A program made the translations under genes and the position numbers. From Chytriomyces cf. hyalinus JEL632 (lineage: Eukaryota; Chytridiomycota; Chytridiomycetes; Chytridiales; Chytriomycetaceae), in assembly GCA_025435555.1 (NCBI GenBank), contig JAIWWG010000103.1:35522-99521 (forward strand): 64,000 bases of DNA, read 5' to 3'. The notes under the pieces are model-generated. The model ran no database searches. It worked only from the letters and a program-made list of their open reading frames with translations, and was not told the origin of the DNA. This document shows, piece by piece, positions 1-10,865 of the stretch; position 1 is the first letter of the stretch; every line of letters starts with the position of its first letter.

Positions 1-170
1 CTCACTGGAGTCGTCGGCGTGGCATAGGGGGTGTATCGTTGACTCGAGGATGATGATCCTGCTTGTGGTTGAGTCTGTTGTTGTTGACCTGCGGGCACCC
101 ATCCGTTCCAGCCGTGACCCTTCGTACAGCGCCAGAACAGGCGGCCTGGATTTGCCTCTGTACGACTCTC
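1..170 (-). CDS. Partial hypothetical protein exon at the window edge
   Basis: Reading the minus strand, one frame runs open to the left edge through a Gln/Ser/Thr/Pro-rich stretch (four consecutive Gln, five consecutive Ser, then Tyr-Thr-Pro-Tyr and Thr-Pro-Thr-Thr-Pro). Low-complexity composition of this sort is common in disordered parts of fungal proteins. No start, splice site or domain can be fixed, and the gene would continue outside the window. The call rests on composition alone. Confidence 0.28.
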
Positions 171-926
171 TGCTTGCTCACATTCGCCGTTGCAGACAAC
201 TCCGTTTTCCTTCTTTCGGCATCGCATCGTTTTTTTGGACAAGTTTTTGATTTGACAAGCTCACCGCTGGAATGTTGTGTTTTTATGTTTGCATCATGCC
301 TGCCACATCATCCGGCTTGGCCCATGCGTCTCAACTCTGCAGCGGTGGAGCAGCCAGACAACCAACCGCTGCCTGATCTGACACCTCTGAATAATAAAGA
401 ATAACGTGATTCTTTCGTATTTGTGCATTGCCTACCTACCTTGATACACCATCAGCAAGGATAGTGACAGAGTAAAGAAGATAATCAAGAGAAGATAAAC
501 AGAACCGCACCTGTTTCAAGCCATTGACCAGTTGACCAGTTGCTCCATAATATAAAATCAAACAACAACAGAAATGCTCTCCAGCGCGAGATCATGCGCA
601 ACCCGGCTACGTGCGAAATGCGGCACCTGCAGACACCTCCTTTCCACAGCAGTATCTCTGTGCAGGTTTGATGCGAACCGCGAAGTGACAAACGTGGTGG
701 TCAGTTTGATTAGGCAACACCTTTGGCAGCAATTCAAACCAGAAAACTCAGGTCACATCAGATGCTGCTCCTGCGCAAAACAAGTTTCGATTCATTGGTC
801 GCGATCAGGCTTCGAATGCGCAAGTTGCGATGGCAGTGAGTGTCATCCACCCATAATGATGATAATCAGCCATTGAAATTCACTCGCAACTAGATCAACC
901 ACACCGACACAACAGCCACAACTCCC
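171..926. other. Stretch without a supportable gene
   Basis: Only short ORFs occur here. The best one, 574-876 on the plus strand, would encode 100 residues with an Arg/Ser/Ala-rich start like a mitochondrial presequence and two CxxC pairs further on. A good donor (GTGAGT) sits near 837, but I could not find a continuation in frame. I do not call it as a gene. Confidence 0.4.
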
Positions 927-1259
927 ATGTCTCTCCTACTGATTGCACTGGGCGGATGCATGGCTATGAACGTGCAGCTGCTCCTTTCAAACAAGAAACT
1001 TCCCGTGTCCAGCATCAGGACAGAGATTCGTGCGCAGAAACGGAAAGCGCCGATTGCTGCGTTGAAGGACACGGAGCCGTGGGAGAGCATCCATGTGCAT
1101 TTGATTATAGAGTCCGACGATGTTGAGGAGATGCATCGGAAAGAAAATACTGTCCGCGAACTGGTTGCTGCAAGTATTGAAAAGTATTGTGGCGTGCACA
1201 AGACTTTGCAAGCTGAAATCAGTTGGGATCATTCTGTCGAAAGTGCGGTTGTTAAGTGA
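927..1259 (+). CDS. Small hypothetical protein, 110 aa
   Basis: An ATG-initiated ORF of 110 codons ends 105 bp before the likely start of the 7TM gene on the same strand. The N-terminus is hydrophobic (three consecutive Leu) and could be a short signal or anchor segment. The rest is charged, with an acidic patch around residues 60-70. I recognise no domain. It may be part of a longer spliced transcript or a chance ORF. Confidence 0.3.
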   Translation: MSLLLIALGGCMAMNVQLLLSNKKLPVSSIRTEIRAQKRKAPIAALKDTEPWESIHVHLIIESDDVEEMHRKENTVRELVAASIEKYCGVHKTLQAEISWDHSVESAVVK

Positions 1260-1364
1260 GGTGTTGATTGGATGCAGAATAGAAGAACTCTCGCGTTTTT
1301 GCCAAATCAGGAATCTGCCAGTTTCAGGTTCATTTTGAAACAGTTCAAACAACACCTTCATCAT

Positions 1365-2330
1365 ATGGCCCAAGAGGATACCCATTCATCATATCTGCTG
1401 CTGCTAGAAAGCGTCGATGGCGCTATATACAGCATTTACATTACCATCTTTGGAGTCGGCATTCTGCTAAACGGCTGGATCACCGCGGCAGCAATATACC
1501 ACAGAGAAAAGCTACTGAAAACAAGAATCGACCGCCAGATCTTGTTCATCTTAGTCACATGCTTGGTATGGTCCACTGGAAGCATTACTCACGGGATCCT
1601 ACATAACCTCGGCCAGGAATCTGTCATACGAAACAATGCGTACGCAATCTGCTCATCAATTTCAGTTGGACTTCTTGTGTGTGGAAATCTGTTTCTCGCG
1701 GTGGAGCGGTTCTGCATGATCTTCCAAAAGCCAAGCCAGTTTTCAACCAATCTTTATTCATTCATTGTGTTTGTGCTTGCAGTGCATGTGGCAATTGTGT
1801 CGGTTATATTCACGCTGTCACCCAGCACGGATGGAATGATGCCTCAAAGTCGCGAGTTTCAAAAGATTTGGGCATGGGATATTGCATTTGCTTTCGTGTT
1901 TGCCAACACGCTCATTTTCTGGCTGTACACTTCCACGTACTTGTACTCAACAAAAGTCCTTCGCAGCAACGCCAGCTTTCTCGAAGCAGTGAAGCGCAGC
2001 AACTCCATCAATACCTCAAATCCTACAATCAACAACAACTCGGACCTTTTATGCATCGAAACTGAGCGTAAACTGTTGGCGAATTCGCTCATCATGTCGT
2101 GTGTGTTGAGCGTGTGCTATGTCCCAATCATGGTGTTTGTGGTCGCCACTGTGTTTACAAGCATTCGGAAGGAGGATAGTTTGTTTTTGCGGTACGTGGG
2201 CCAGTTTTTCGCAGCGATTGATGTTGTGTGTACGCCGGTGCTGGTGCTCTACTTTTCGCGAAACTTTCGATTGGCGGCGTGGAGTGTGCGCAATCAAGTG
2301 GGTTCAGCAGGACGGGATGTGAATTTGTAA
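1365..2330 (+). CDS. Seven-transmembrane receptor-like protein (7TM paralog A), 321 aa
   Basis: A single-exon gene for a predicted plasma-membrane protein with seven hydrophobic segments. Features recall class A (rhodopsin-like) GPCRs: a GILLNGW segment in TM1, a conserved TRIDR loop before TM2, a Glu-Arg-Phe triplet after TM3 in the place of DRY, a CYVP motif in TM6 in the place of CWxP, and TPVLVLYF in TM7 in the place of NPxxY. The same landmarks occur in the genes at 16127 and 18261, so the three are paralogs. I chose the ATG at 1365 because TM1 follows closely; an in-frame ATG at 1272 would add 31 residues without a recognisable signal. Ligand and G-protein coupling cannot be read from the sequence. 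Classification as a GPCR is inference. Confidence 0.75.
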   Translation: MAQEDTHSSYLLLLESVDGAIYSIYITIFGVGILLNGWITAAAIYHREKLLKTRIDRQILFILVTCLVWSTGSITHGILHNLGQESVIRNNAYAICSSISVGLLVCGNLFLAVERFCMIFQKPSQFSTNLYSFIVFVLAVHVAIVSVIFTLSPSTDGMMPQSREFQKIWAWDIAFAFVFANTLIFWLYTSTYLYSTKVLRSNASFLEAVKRSNSINTSNPTINNNSDLLCIETERKLLANSLIMSCVLSVCYVPIMVFVVATVFTSIRKEDSLFLRYVGQFFAAIDVVCTPVLVLYFSRNFRLAAWSVRNQVGSAGRDVNL

Positions 2331-2624
2331 CTTGGGAAGAGGATTTAGAATCAAGAAAAGGAGGATCAGTTATCAGGATCTATCTTTCCTCATTACACTT
2401 GTGAGGCGCTGGCGCCCCAAACGGAACCTAGCCGGAGCATAGTTCACTGCACGTGTAGTTGCGGCACGTGATGGAAGCCCATTCTGATTGGTTGCTTTAC
2501 CTTTTTCTTGCTGAAAAGTAAAATGAAACGTCAAACCAACAGCAACGAATTTAAACAGCCGAAATCCAACCAACCACCGCACTCCCGCACTCGCACTCGC
2601 AATAGCCTGCTCAACCCTCTTGCA

Positions 2625-4215
2625 ATGATGAACATTGCCCGTCGCAGCACAAGTCGCACTCGCATCCACTTTATGCACAACACACACATTCACATTGGTC
2701 GATCCACGCAGCCGCCCTCGCTCCTCTTTGCACATCTCAATTCTCTCGCACCGCAGTCCCGCACCCACACACACTCAGCGCCAACATCAGCAGCAGCAAC
2801 AGCAGCATCCGAAATCGCAGCAGATTGCGCTGCCGCCTCATACAGAGATACGCGCAAAGTCATTGAATCAACAGATTCAGTCACAAAAGTCATGACAACC
2901 GTTGCCGTGGATCGCGGCATCCCCGTCGATCTGTACCATGAGATTCATGGCAACGGCAAGCACAAGGTGCTTTTCATCACCGGATGGGCGGGATCTTGTG
3001 ACAACTGGCGATTCCAGACAGAGTTCTTTGGAAGGCATGGAGACTTTGAAGTGTGCATTTATGAGAATAGGGGGTCTGGGTTCTCTTCTTCTCCGCCAAA
3101 AAACTATAGCATGCAGGATATGGCGAAAGACGCTGTGGATCTGATGAATCAGTTGGGCTGGTCTTCTGCACACGTGGTTGGTGTCTCGATGGGTGGAATG
3201 GTAAGCAACCTTTTATTTTTGCGACGTGACGTGGGTGACAAAAAGAGATGGACTAATTTTTTGAATCTTGGAACTTGTCAGATTGCCCAAGAGCTTGCGT
3301 TGCTGGCACCCGCGCGTATCAAATCATTAACGCTTGCATCAACATGCTCGGCACGAGCTATGCCGCCCATGAAACATATTCCCTGGCTCATTTCCTCATT
3401 CACAAAGATTGCCCTTGGCATTGAAAAGGTCAAAAACTTGATGCCTTTCTTCCTATACAGCCAGGTATATACATCGACTTACTGGAAAGGATTCCAAATA
3501 TCTTAAGTTTTGTTCACAGCGATGGTTGAACCTTCCCGCCCCAGCCAACAGCGGATTCACATCAAACCTCGATTATATGCTAAAATTCCACGGCGGCCGA
3601 ATCGACAGCCGACCTCCACAATCCTTCTCAAGCGCACTCCGCCAACTCTCCGGCATCATCTCATTCCGCATCTCCAGCGCACGGCTGGACGAACTTAAAG
3701 ACTATTTTCTACGAAGCAGTATCCCTGCCATGGTGATTCACGGGACTGAAGACGCACTCATACATTTACGGAGCAGTTGGGATCTCGCGAGGATGCTGGG
3801 CGCACGGCTTGTTGTGTTTGAAGGACGTGGGCATGCATTGAACCATGAAGATACGGAACTGTTCAACCGGTTATTACTGCGGCATTTTTATACGGCGATA
3901 TTGCCGTCTTCGAATGTAACGAGTGGTAGTGGGCTTGGCATGGTGGAAGAAGCAGCGAGGCGGGCTGGTTGGTGGTTGACGGAGGGTGAGTTTCGGGCGA
4001 AAGCGGCCATGGAGCGGATGAGGAATCAGATGCTTGGGTTTCGCGAATGGCTCATTTCGTTCTTTTGTCAGAAGGTGGATTTGTTGGCAAGCAAGGTGGA
4101 GATTGAATGGTTGCCACCTGCAATAACTGCGGTGCCGCGAGAAAATTCTAGTCTGCGGGATACAGCCTCTTCTTCGAAAGAGATTGGTAGGATGGACGGG
4201 CCGGACATGAAATGA
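2625..4215 (+). CDS. Alpha/beta-hydrolase fold protein, possibly mitochondrial
   Basis: Three coding exons (2625-3200, 3282-3464, 3520-4215) join in phase 0 and give about 484 residues. The hydrolase core starts near residue 90. It carries the nucleophile elbow GVSMGG (catalytic Ser), an acid in GTEDALIHL and a histidine in GRGHALNHE, that is, the full Ser-Asp-His triad. An early FITGWAGSCDNW segment is the usual oxyanion-side loop. The N-terminus from the tandem ATGs at 2625/2628 is rich in Arg, Ser and His without acids, as in mitochondrial presequences. An in-frame ATG at 2523 and one at 2893 (directly before the fold) are alternatives. The substrate is unknown; the fold covers esterases, lipases and epoxide hydrolases. 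The second intron is only 55 nt. Confidence 0.8.
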
Positions 4216-4498
4216 GTTCAGTGCCTTTCCTTTATTCGGAACTTGGAGCTTTGTTGTAGGACCTGATAATCTTTGCAAATATTTTCAAGTGACATTCCCC
4301 ATAATTTATGATAAAGACTAAGAAGGACATTCTTGTGTTAAGAAGGTGCGTTGAGCGAGTGTTTAGTTGTTGGTTAATTGAGATGGATTTGTCACACGAT
4401 CAGATTTCCAAGCAGTTTAAATTTTGTATATTTTATGAGAGGGACACCAGGACTATGTACAAGAGGCATTAAGCTATAAAAAGTATCAGACACTGTGG

Positions 4499-5242
4499 CT
4501 AAAGGTCTTTCGCATGTTTCCATCGGATGAGGTCCTTCAACAGGCTCTTCAGTTTGACACCGCCGTGTTTCTCCATCAATCCAAACACCTTCTCCGCCTG
4601 CCGCATAGATGCAGTGGATTCTGTGAGGCTGGCCACGAAACTCATACCGTCTGTATCGTCATCATTCTCTTCGTATCCATCGTCGTACTCAGATTCCGAG
4701 TCTTCCGAGTCCTCGTACACGGGCAATCCCCGACTACGAAGGTGTGAAACAATCTGTTCCACCTGCTCCTCATTCAGAAACTCATCTTCGTCCAAATCTT
4801 GCAGTTCAAGCGTTTCAACCGTTGCCTCGTCTGCCGTCCACACGCTCCGTGACATGTGCGATTTTGGGTGGTATGAGCTGGCAACTGTGTACAGGTCCGT
4901 GACTACACTTTGTCGTGAGGCTGCTTCGTCCGTGTAATCGCTTTCTGAATCATCGGAGGTTGTCATGTCGCTTCCGGTGTCGTCGTCGTCGTCATCTTCG
5001 TTTGTCTGCATGCTCCTGCTGGTCTGGCTTGAGTAGTAGTACTCAATCAGAAGGGAGTAGGTTCGTGCGTAGTGGCTGTTGCGATCGTAGTTGTCATGTG
5101 GGTCATGTTGTTGTTCGGGCAAGTCTTGGTCGACAAGGGTTGCGGGGGAGGGGATATCAGGAAGAGGTTTATCGACGTTGTGTAGTTTGCCGAGTGAAGC
5201 TGATCGAGTTGGGATGCGAGGTTTCCTGGAAATGTTGGGCAT
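4499..5242 (-). CDS. Acidic, disordered hypothetical protein, 247 aa
   Basis: A single open frame read from an ATG at 5242. The product has a basic, Ser/Pro-rich N-terminus, then several Asp/Glu runs (one of six Asp) mixed with Ser and Thr, then a short predicted helical tail containing a KVFGLMEKHGG motif and ending in a basic patch. A TATAAA-like element lies about 70 bp upstream of the ATG on the minus strand, which supports this start. An upstream exon ending at the AG near 5258 is possible. I recognise no domain and assign no function. Confidence 0.6.
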   Translation of the reverse strand: MPNISRKPRIPTRSASLGKLHNVDKPLPDIPSPATLVDQDLPEQQHDPHDNYDRNSHYARTYSLLIEYYYSSQTSRSMQTNEDDDDDDTGSDMTTSDDSESDYTDEAASRQSVVTDLYTVASSYHPKSHMSRSVWTADEATVETLELQDLDEDEFLNEEQVEQIVSHLRSRGLPVYEDSEDSESEYDDGYEENDDDTDGMSFVASLTESTASMRQAEKVFGLMEKHGGVKLKSLLKDLIRWKHAKDL

Positions 5243-6369
5243 TGGGGGCGGGGCTTTGACGGAATACAAGGGTCAACAAAAAGAGACCGTCAGTTGTGAA
5301 ACAGGAGCACTTTATATGCAAAAGTCCAACTAATGAGAAATATGAAATCGTCATCAGCGCGGGTCAGGGTATCAATTTATTACGGTTTTTAGCGAGCGAA
5401 ACTGGATTTATTTCGTGTGTGGAGATCAACAGAGGAAGTAGAGATGGGGAGGGCATGGGACAGAGGGAGTGGTTTTGGAATGAGATTTCGGCGTGCAAAA
5501 AATAAGCCGAATGAGATTTCCAACTCCCAAAATGACATTCGCGCACAAGCTGGACATTCAAAAATCACTGAAACCGGAGTTGGCGCCTCGTTTTTGTAAT
5601 TTTTTATTTCGCTTTGTCCGTGCGGCCTTTTTAGTTTCAGAGAATGCGCTTGTGTGGCTTTGTTCAAACACAGACACATGCCTTGATTGAATTCCAGATC
5701 TTTGAACTCTGAAACACTTCTCCCTCAAACCCCATCCTGTTGAGATGAACACCCTCAGAAGCGCCGTTGAAATCTGCATCGAAATCGCAGTGTTACCAAC
5801 AGGCATTTCTCCCACCAATTCATTGACGGCGCTAAATACATTCGTAACGTTACGCAGACAGTCCACCTTGAAAAATCAAACGGCACGTCATTGTCCGCGC
5901 ACAAGAATGAAGCGGATGTTTTCTTTGTGTGCGGCTAGGATTGTATTTTTACGGCAGTTGAAGTTGGAAGAACGTTAGGGTTGATTTCCGCGTGGCGCTG
6001 CAGAGTTTCGAACCACAGTCGAGCAAAGTACTGCTGTGCCCGTCCCGTCCCGTGCGTGGTTTGAACCCCTTCGCTGACTCTTGTGAAAATGCAAACAACG
6101 TGATGAAACGTGTGCAATTTTCTATACTTGAAAGTCACCTTGACCGGTCCAGTCTTTCTCACCCAAAACCAATTTGAAACTCAACAAAAAACGAACCAAA
6201 AGTGATTCAGTAAAAGGAAGAGAATACCCCGTGGCCGGCATCTTATTCTCTATGAGCAGGACTTGTCCGCATGCCCTGACCAGGTGGTCTTGCGTGGAGA
6301 TGCCAAAACAAATTGGGGTATTATCCGAATTACCAAAAGACGCTGCTGGCATTTTAGCATGCTTCCCCA

Positions 6370-6445
6370 TGTGCGGCTAGTGGTTAGCCGCTAATCCGAA
6401 CCCGGCTGGCTGCGGGATTCGAACCCGGGTTGCTGGCTCGGCTAT
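6370..6445. other. tRNA-like element with a perfect hairpin
   Basis: On the plus strand a 7-bp perfect inverted repeat (GCGGCTA / TAGCCGC) encloses a 5-nt loop. About 20 bp further, the minus strand contains an exact pol III B-box (GGTTCGAATCC), preceded by a class II tRNA A-box-like GATAGCCGAG. The A-to-B spacing is too short for an intact tRNA and no 7-bp acceptor stem closes it. It may be a broken tRNA or the head of a tRNA-derived element. I do not call a functional tRNA. Confidence 0.35.
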
Positions 6446-6734
6446 CTCACACCAATGCTGACGGTGCGGAATTAGTTACCAGGTCTGAATTCAACGAATT
6501 TAGGAAGAAGGACAACAGTTTGGAGAAATAATAGCCCTCTTGTTTTTTGCGTGTTTGCCAATATCAAAAAAATTAGAATGAATTACCAAGAGCGTGGATA
6601 AGTGACACAAGAAAAATGACGAAATTCAAATGACGAAATTCGAGCTCTTTTTCTCCCGCACAATAGTCGCAAGCACAGGTGTCCGTTTTTCCACCAGCAA
6701 GGTACAGAAGGTGCTGATGGATCCAACGATTTCA

Positions 6735-6862
6735 CAGTTCTCTCCCATTAGCGAAAACGAGTCAATAAATATACAACAGCCAAAAACACTATAACTTGCT
6801 CCGAAATTGTTCAAAAGGTACTCACTTTCCACTTGGGCATACCACCAGCTACAAATCGTCAT
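6735..6862 (-). repeat. Copy of a dispersed block shared with 45.2 kb
   Basis: Read on the minus strand, this segment aligns with the plus strand near 45165-45320. The match includes a 16-bp exact core (GTGTTTTTGGCTGTTG), a GTGAGT box with CTTTTTGAAC after it, and an ACTCGTT-TCGCT block. At 45.2 kb the block falls on an intron and the start of the next exon. Here the flanks show no matching gene. It may be a fragment of a related gene or a mobile intron-like sequence. Confidence 0.55.
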
Positions 6863-7930
6863 GTGGAACAAACACGAGACTGCAGCCATCGGGAAGACGG
6901 CAGAACCATTTTGGCAACTTACCTTTGTGAAACTGGTGCAGATCCTTTTAACACAAAGTGGATGGTGTGAGCGGGTTGCCTGATGAAAAGGGATGGGAGG
7001 ACGAACTTTCTCTGGGAAACTGGTAATTCGCTCGTACGTTGCGTCGACAGACCCAGCAATTCTCCTTCTTCTCCTTCAAACGATGTCCTTTCAACGCGAC
7101 ACCCACTTTTTCGGCTACAGGCCACTTAGAATCAGGCCGTGAATTCATAACAGGGGTTCAATACCGATGCGTGTGGGGTGCTGATCTGCTTTATTGGTTG
7201 AAACCCCCAGACACTCAGAATACTCCATGTTTGGGAAGGTTATTCCTCGGTGTCGAGCACGGAAATAATTCTGGCTGGATTCCAAACTGGCATCATTGTT
7301 TGACCAGAAAATGGCACCAGTTTTTTTGTTTTATTCGACACGTTGAGCCTTACTCCTCCTTCGCAGCCAGCCCAACAACAGTGAACCTGGTTACATGAGT
7401 GTCGTGAGCCAGAAACTGGTGCAAGACGTCGCAGCCGCAGCCACAAAAGCGCCATTATCCTCAGCATCGCCGTGACGAACCGGCCCCACTTTTATTGCCC
7501 CACTTGCAAAAAAAAAAATGCAACAAAATGCAAGTCCGTTTCATCCTCAAGTGGCCGTGCGTCAATCAGTCTGTCTTGCGATAATTAAGCATGTTGAGTC
7601 GGCAATTCTGTGTCTGCTAGCGCGTTCCGTTGTAGTTAGAGGTGAGATGGTTTCATTTGCATTTGCCCGCTTGACAAAGTGGTTCAAGCGGCTGTACCTC
7701 CCGCGTCTAACCAGATTATCTGAAGCGGGCTCGCGGCTTCCAATCGGATGTTTGTGAAACCGTATTGCTCATTGGCAGGTGACAAAAGGGTTGGGGAGGC
7801 CATACACTCTTGTAAATGTGCTGTTCTTGTGAGTCAGCCGATTCTTTTTGGAGTAAAGTGGATCTGAAGTCACGGTTTCTCGAAGGAACCGGAAGAACAC
7901 ATTATTCGATTTTGAGGCAGGCGTGGGAAG

Positions 7931-8531
7931 ATGTCAACGCGCGTTCGAGTCAAGGATGCTCGTCGATGGACGCTGTACAAGGATCAGCATGTGACGGAAG
8001 AGTTGGCACCGCAGCCATTCGATCACGATTGTTTGGCAAGTTTCCAGTTCGGCATGCGCAGTTGACGCACAATGATCAAGACTGCGCCTCCTTTGTTTGC
8101 GATGGCACAAATATACAACACGAATCTGTGAGTGCAACTTCATTGATTCAATTTCGGAGGATATGCTCATTTGTTTTTTCCATTCGCACAGGCGTGTTTT
8201 ACGCGCGTTCAACAGCCAAGAAGCTTTGTGGAAGCTCAAAGAAATCGTGCGAGTCGGGAGAATGAAAAAATACGGTGATTTGAAGCATTACCCGCGCTGC
8301 GATGTGGAACTGAGTAAAAAAACAAAGTACTGCCCAATGCGAGCCTCTGCTTGTTGGACCAGGTTCAAATCAGATGGTACAGCCATTAAGGGTCCGAGCT
8401 ATACGACCTCGATGACTCTTCATTGCACTGGACTTCAAAATCGCATAAATCACTTTTCGACGCGTAAACAATGGCCATTGCATCGTTTTGCCAAGACTTG
8501 TCGATATACGTATGTTTCAAAACGAGAATAA
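7931..8531 (+). CDS. Possible small spliced gene, function unknown
   Basis: A canonical intron (GTGAGT...CACAG, about 8128-8190) joins an exon starting at an ATG near 8070 to a 3' exon ending at 8531, giving roughly 130 basic residues. A separate ATG at 7931 opens another short frame directly upstream. The product has a basic C-terminal half with scattered Cys but no domain I recognise. The intron is the main evidence. This may be a gene remnant in a gene-poor stretch. Confidence 0.25.
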
Positions 8532-8768
8532 AAATGTCTTTTCCATACTCTGTTTGCTCCTTTGAGGCAACTCTCTCTATGTATGGTTGTGGGGATTGGA
8601 AACGGGGTGGTTGAGACAGCCATCCAAATGTTCATGGTGGGGAATGCATCAGAGCAAGGATAAATATGAAAAACAGTGCAGAGTGACGGTAGCACAACGA
8701 ATCCATTTTATCGCCATATGCGGAATAATAAATCAGGCAATACTGGGCTTCACTTTCAACCAAAGAAC

Positions 8769-10722
8769 TCAACTGCTGGCTAAAAATTGTAAAAAATTAG
8801 ACAACCCACTCCTCCTCTTTTTCACGTCCTTTCCGCTTTTAGCGTGACCGTCATCCTCCTTCAATTTTTGCTGTTTTCCTCGGCTCTTGCCATCCGTCAT
8901 CACCACCGGTGTAGGTGGAGTGTGCGCCACAACAACCGTCGAAGCCGAGGACGACACAGCGGATACTGGACTTTTCATTTCAGAAACGGATGCCAAAGTC
9001 GCTAAAGAAGATCGGGTATTCAAGTTGTACGCAGAAGGGCCCGGTTTGGCGGCCAAAGTCGGAGTCACAAGAACCGATTCCACTTTTGCAATCGGTTCCA
9101 CTTTTAGTTCGACGTTTTGAATCACGCGCATTCGATTCAGGGTAATGACGCGTGTGACTTTGGAGACAATCAGTTGCTCTCCACGGCTTCGGTGGTGGTG
9201 GTCCTCGTCGATTTCTAATCCTTCTTCGGCATCGGGTTCAAATACGCTGGCAGGCGTTGCGTCTCCGACAAGTTCAACGGATGAATTTGAAGTCTCCGAC
9301 AGAATCGATGGCGGTGAGGCTGTGCTTTCAGGTTCGGGTGCGGTTTCGTATACAGAGATTGAAAACTTGGATGCTTCGTCCTGTTCAGCAGACGGCGCAA
9401 TCAGAGCTTGCGGATCAGCCGGCGTGATTGGACTCTGCCCATTTGACGAGCCACTGTCACTCGAAACTTCTCCTTCCAAAACAGAAGGAACCCAATGTTT
9501 CACATAGTACTCTTCAATGACAAATTCAATGTCATGAGACGCGGAAAGTTCGGTCGGTGCTGAAGATGAAATGGAATCGTTCCTGTACGATTCGGTATCC
9601 GCGTTGCTGTCATCATACGCACCCAATAGACTATACGTACTTGGTTGCGGGGTGATGCGTCTTCTGGGAGTTTTATCTCCTTCTGAAGTTGGGCTCGACA
9701 TTGCTTGGAGGAGGAGCAAGTCTTCCATATGTAACGCGCTGGCACTCATTTTGCGGCGGGACATTTGCGCGCTTAAAGCTTGTGGGCTCAAGGCGTGTTC
9801 AGGGACCAAGTCACCGATTTCACCCATGATTCCGGCATATGTTTCCAAAAGTTGAGAGTGGCCCGATGCGCTGGGTCTGCGTTGGTCGACCAATGGAATG
9901 GTGGTTCGCTCAGGTGCCACAATTGGGAGCATGGACATGTTATGAATCGTGTGGGTGCTCTCTTGGCTCGTGCGACTGGATGTTTCAAAGTCGTCATTGT
10001 CGAATTCGGTTTGTGTAAAGTCAGGGTCTGTTGTTGTGACGTCAGTCCGTGTCAAGTAGTCGTACGAGTGAATCTCGCTGTCTGTGGTGCCTGAGGGCAG
10101 ACGGTGTGATGGCTGCGAGTACGAGAATGCGTCCAGATCTGGCCTGGTGTATGTGCGCTTGAGGGTTGGGTCGCCTGAATAGAGGGAGCTGCAATTGGGG
10201 GTGAGACAGTCGGAGATTAAAATGAAACAGTGGAACAAACCTGTACGAGTAACGCTTGGACAGCAGCTTCCTGTACGAGCGCGAGAGCGTCTCTGGCGCC
10301 ATGGTCAGCACGGGCGTCCCAGTCTCGATGGGCGTGTCCGTCACGTCGTCGTAGTAGTCCTCGGGGTAGTAGAAGCACTTGGACGCTCCCTCGGCAGAGA
10401 AGTCTCGGCTGCCCATCCCAGCACCCGCATCCACGGTCTTTGCATCGAGCGACAGCGGGCCTGTTGTTTGCTGTAGCGCTACTACTTCAAAGTCAGGGTC
10501 GCTGCTGGGCTGAAACATGTTGGATATGGCGCTCTTGAACCCATGTGGTCGGGACGGTTTTGGCCGCACAGAGGACGATGCGGGCTGCATGGGTGTGCTT
10601 GCAGTTGCAGTGGTCTGGATGTTGAGCAGAGCGCGTGGCTTTGACTGCATCTGCTGGGTGCGGTTGAGGTTGGAGTGGTTTGGTGGGTAGTTAGGCCTGA
10701 TTTGTTCAGCTTTATTTATCAT
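8769..10722 (-). CDS. Large disordered Ser/Thr/Pro-rich protein, about 633 aa
   Basis: Two exons on the minus strand (10241-10722 and 8769-10188) are joined across a 52-nt intron with a clean donor and acceptor; the frame continues as ...KRYSYSSLYSG.... The protein is Ser/Thr/Pro-rich throughout. Short ordered islands include an EFVIEEYYVKHW segment near the middle and a conserved-looking VTRVITLNRMRVIQNVELKVE block near residues 500-530. The C-terminus is basic and ends SNFLQFLASS. Composition suggests a regulatory or scaffold protein with many phosphorylation sites, but there is no recognisable domain. The start lies 144 bp from the divergently transcribed cul1. Confidence 0.65.
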
Positions 10723-10865
10723 GGGTTGTTCCGCTCTATATTTGTAATATTAAGCACGCAGCAGAGTTCGAATCCGCTGGAACGTGATTGAGTGCATTGC
10801 GCGGATCAAGACTAAGCATAAACACTTGGTAAAGTTAAATAATAAATATAAACAAATCAGCATAC

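Larger units (their letters stand above)
5313..7930. other. Gene-poor stretch
   Basis: No ORF longer than about 120 codons looks coding on either strand, and no exon chain with plausible splice sites was found. It holds the hairpin at 6370-6445 and the dispersed repeat copy near 6740-6860, both listed separately. Weak short ORFs at 7039-7398 and 7518-7757 have no recognisable content. Confidence 0.5.

Noticed and set aside
10741-10800. A B-box-like sequence (GAGTTCGAATCCG) upstream of cul1
   Set aside because: No A-box and no closing acceptor or T-stem on either strand; chance similarity in a promoter.
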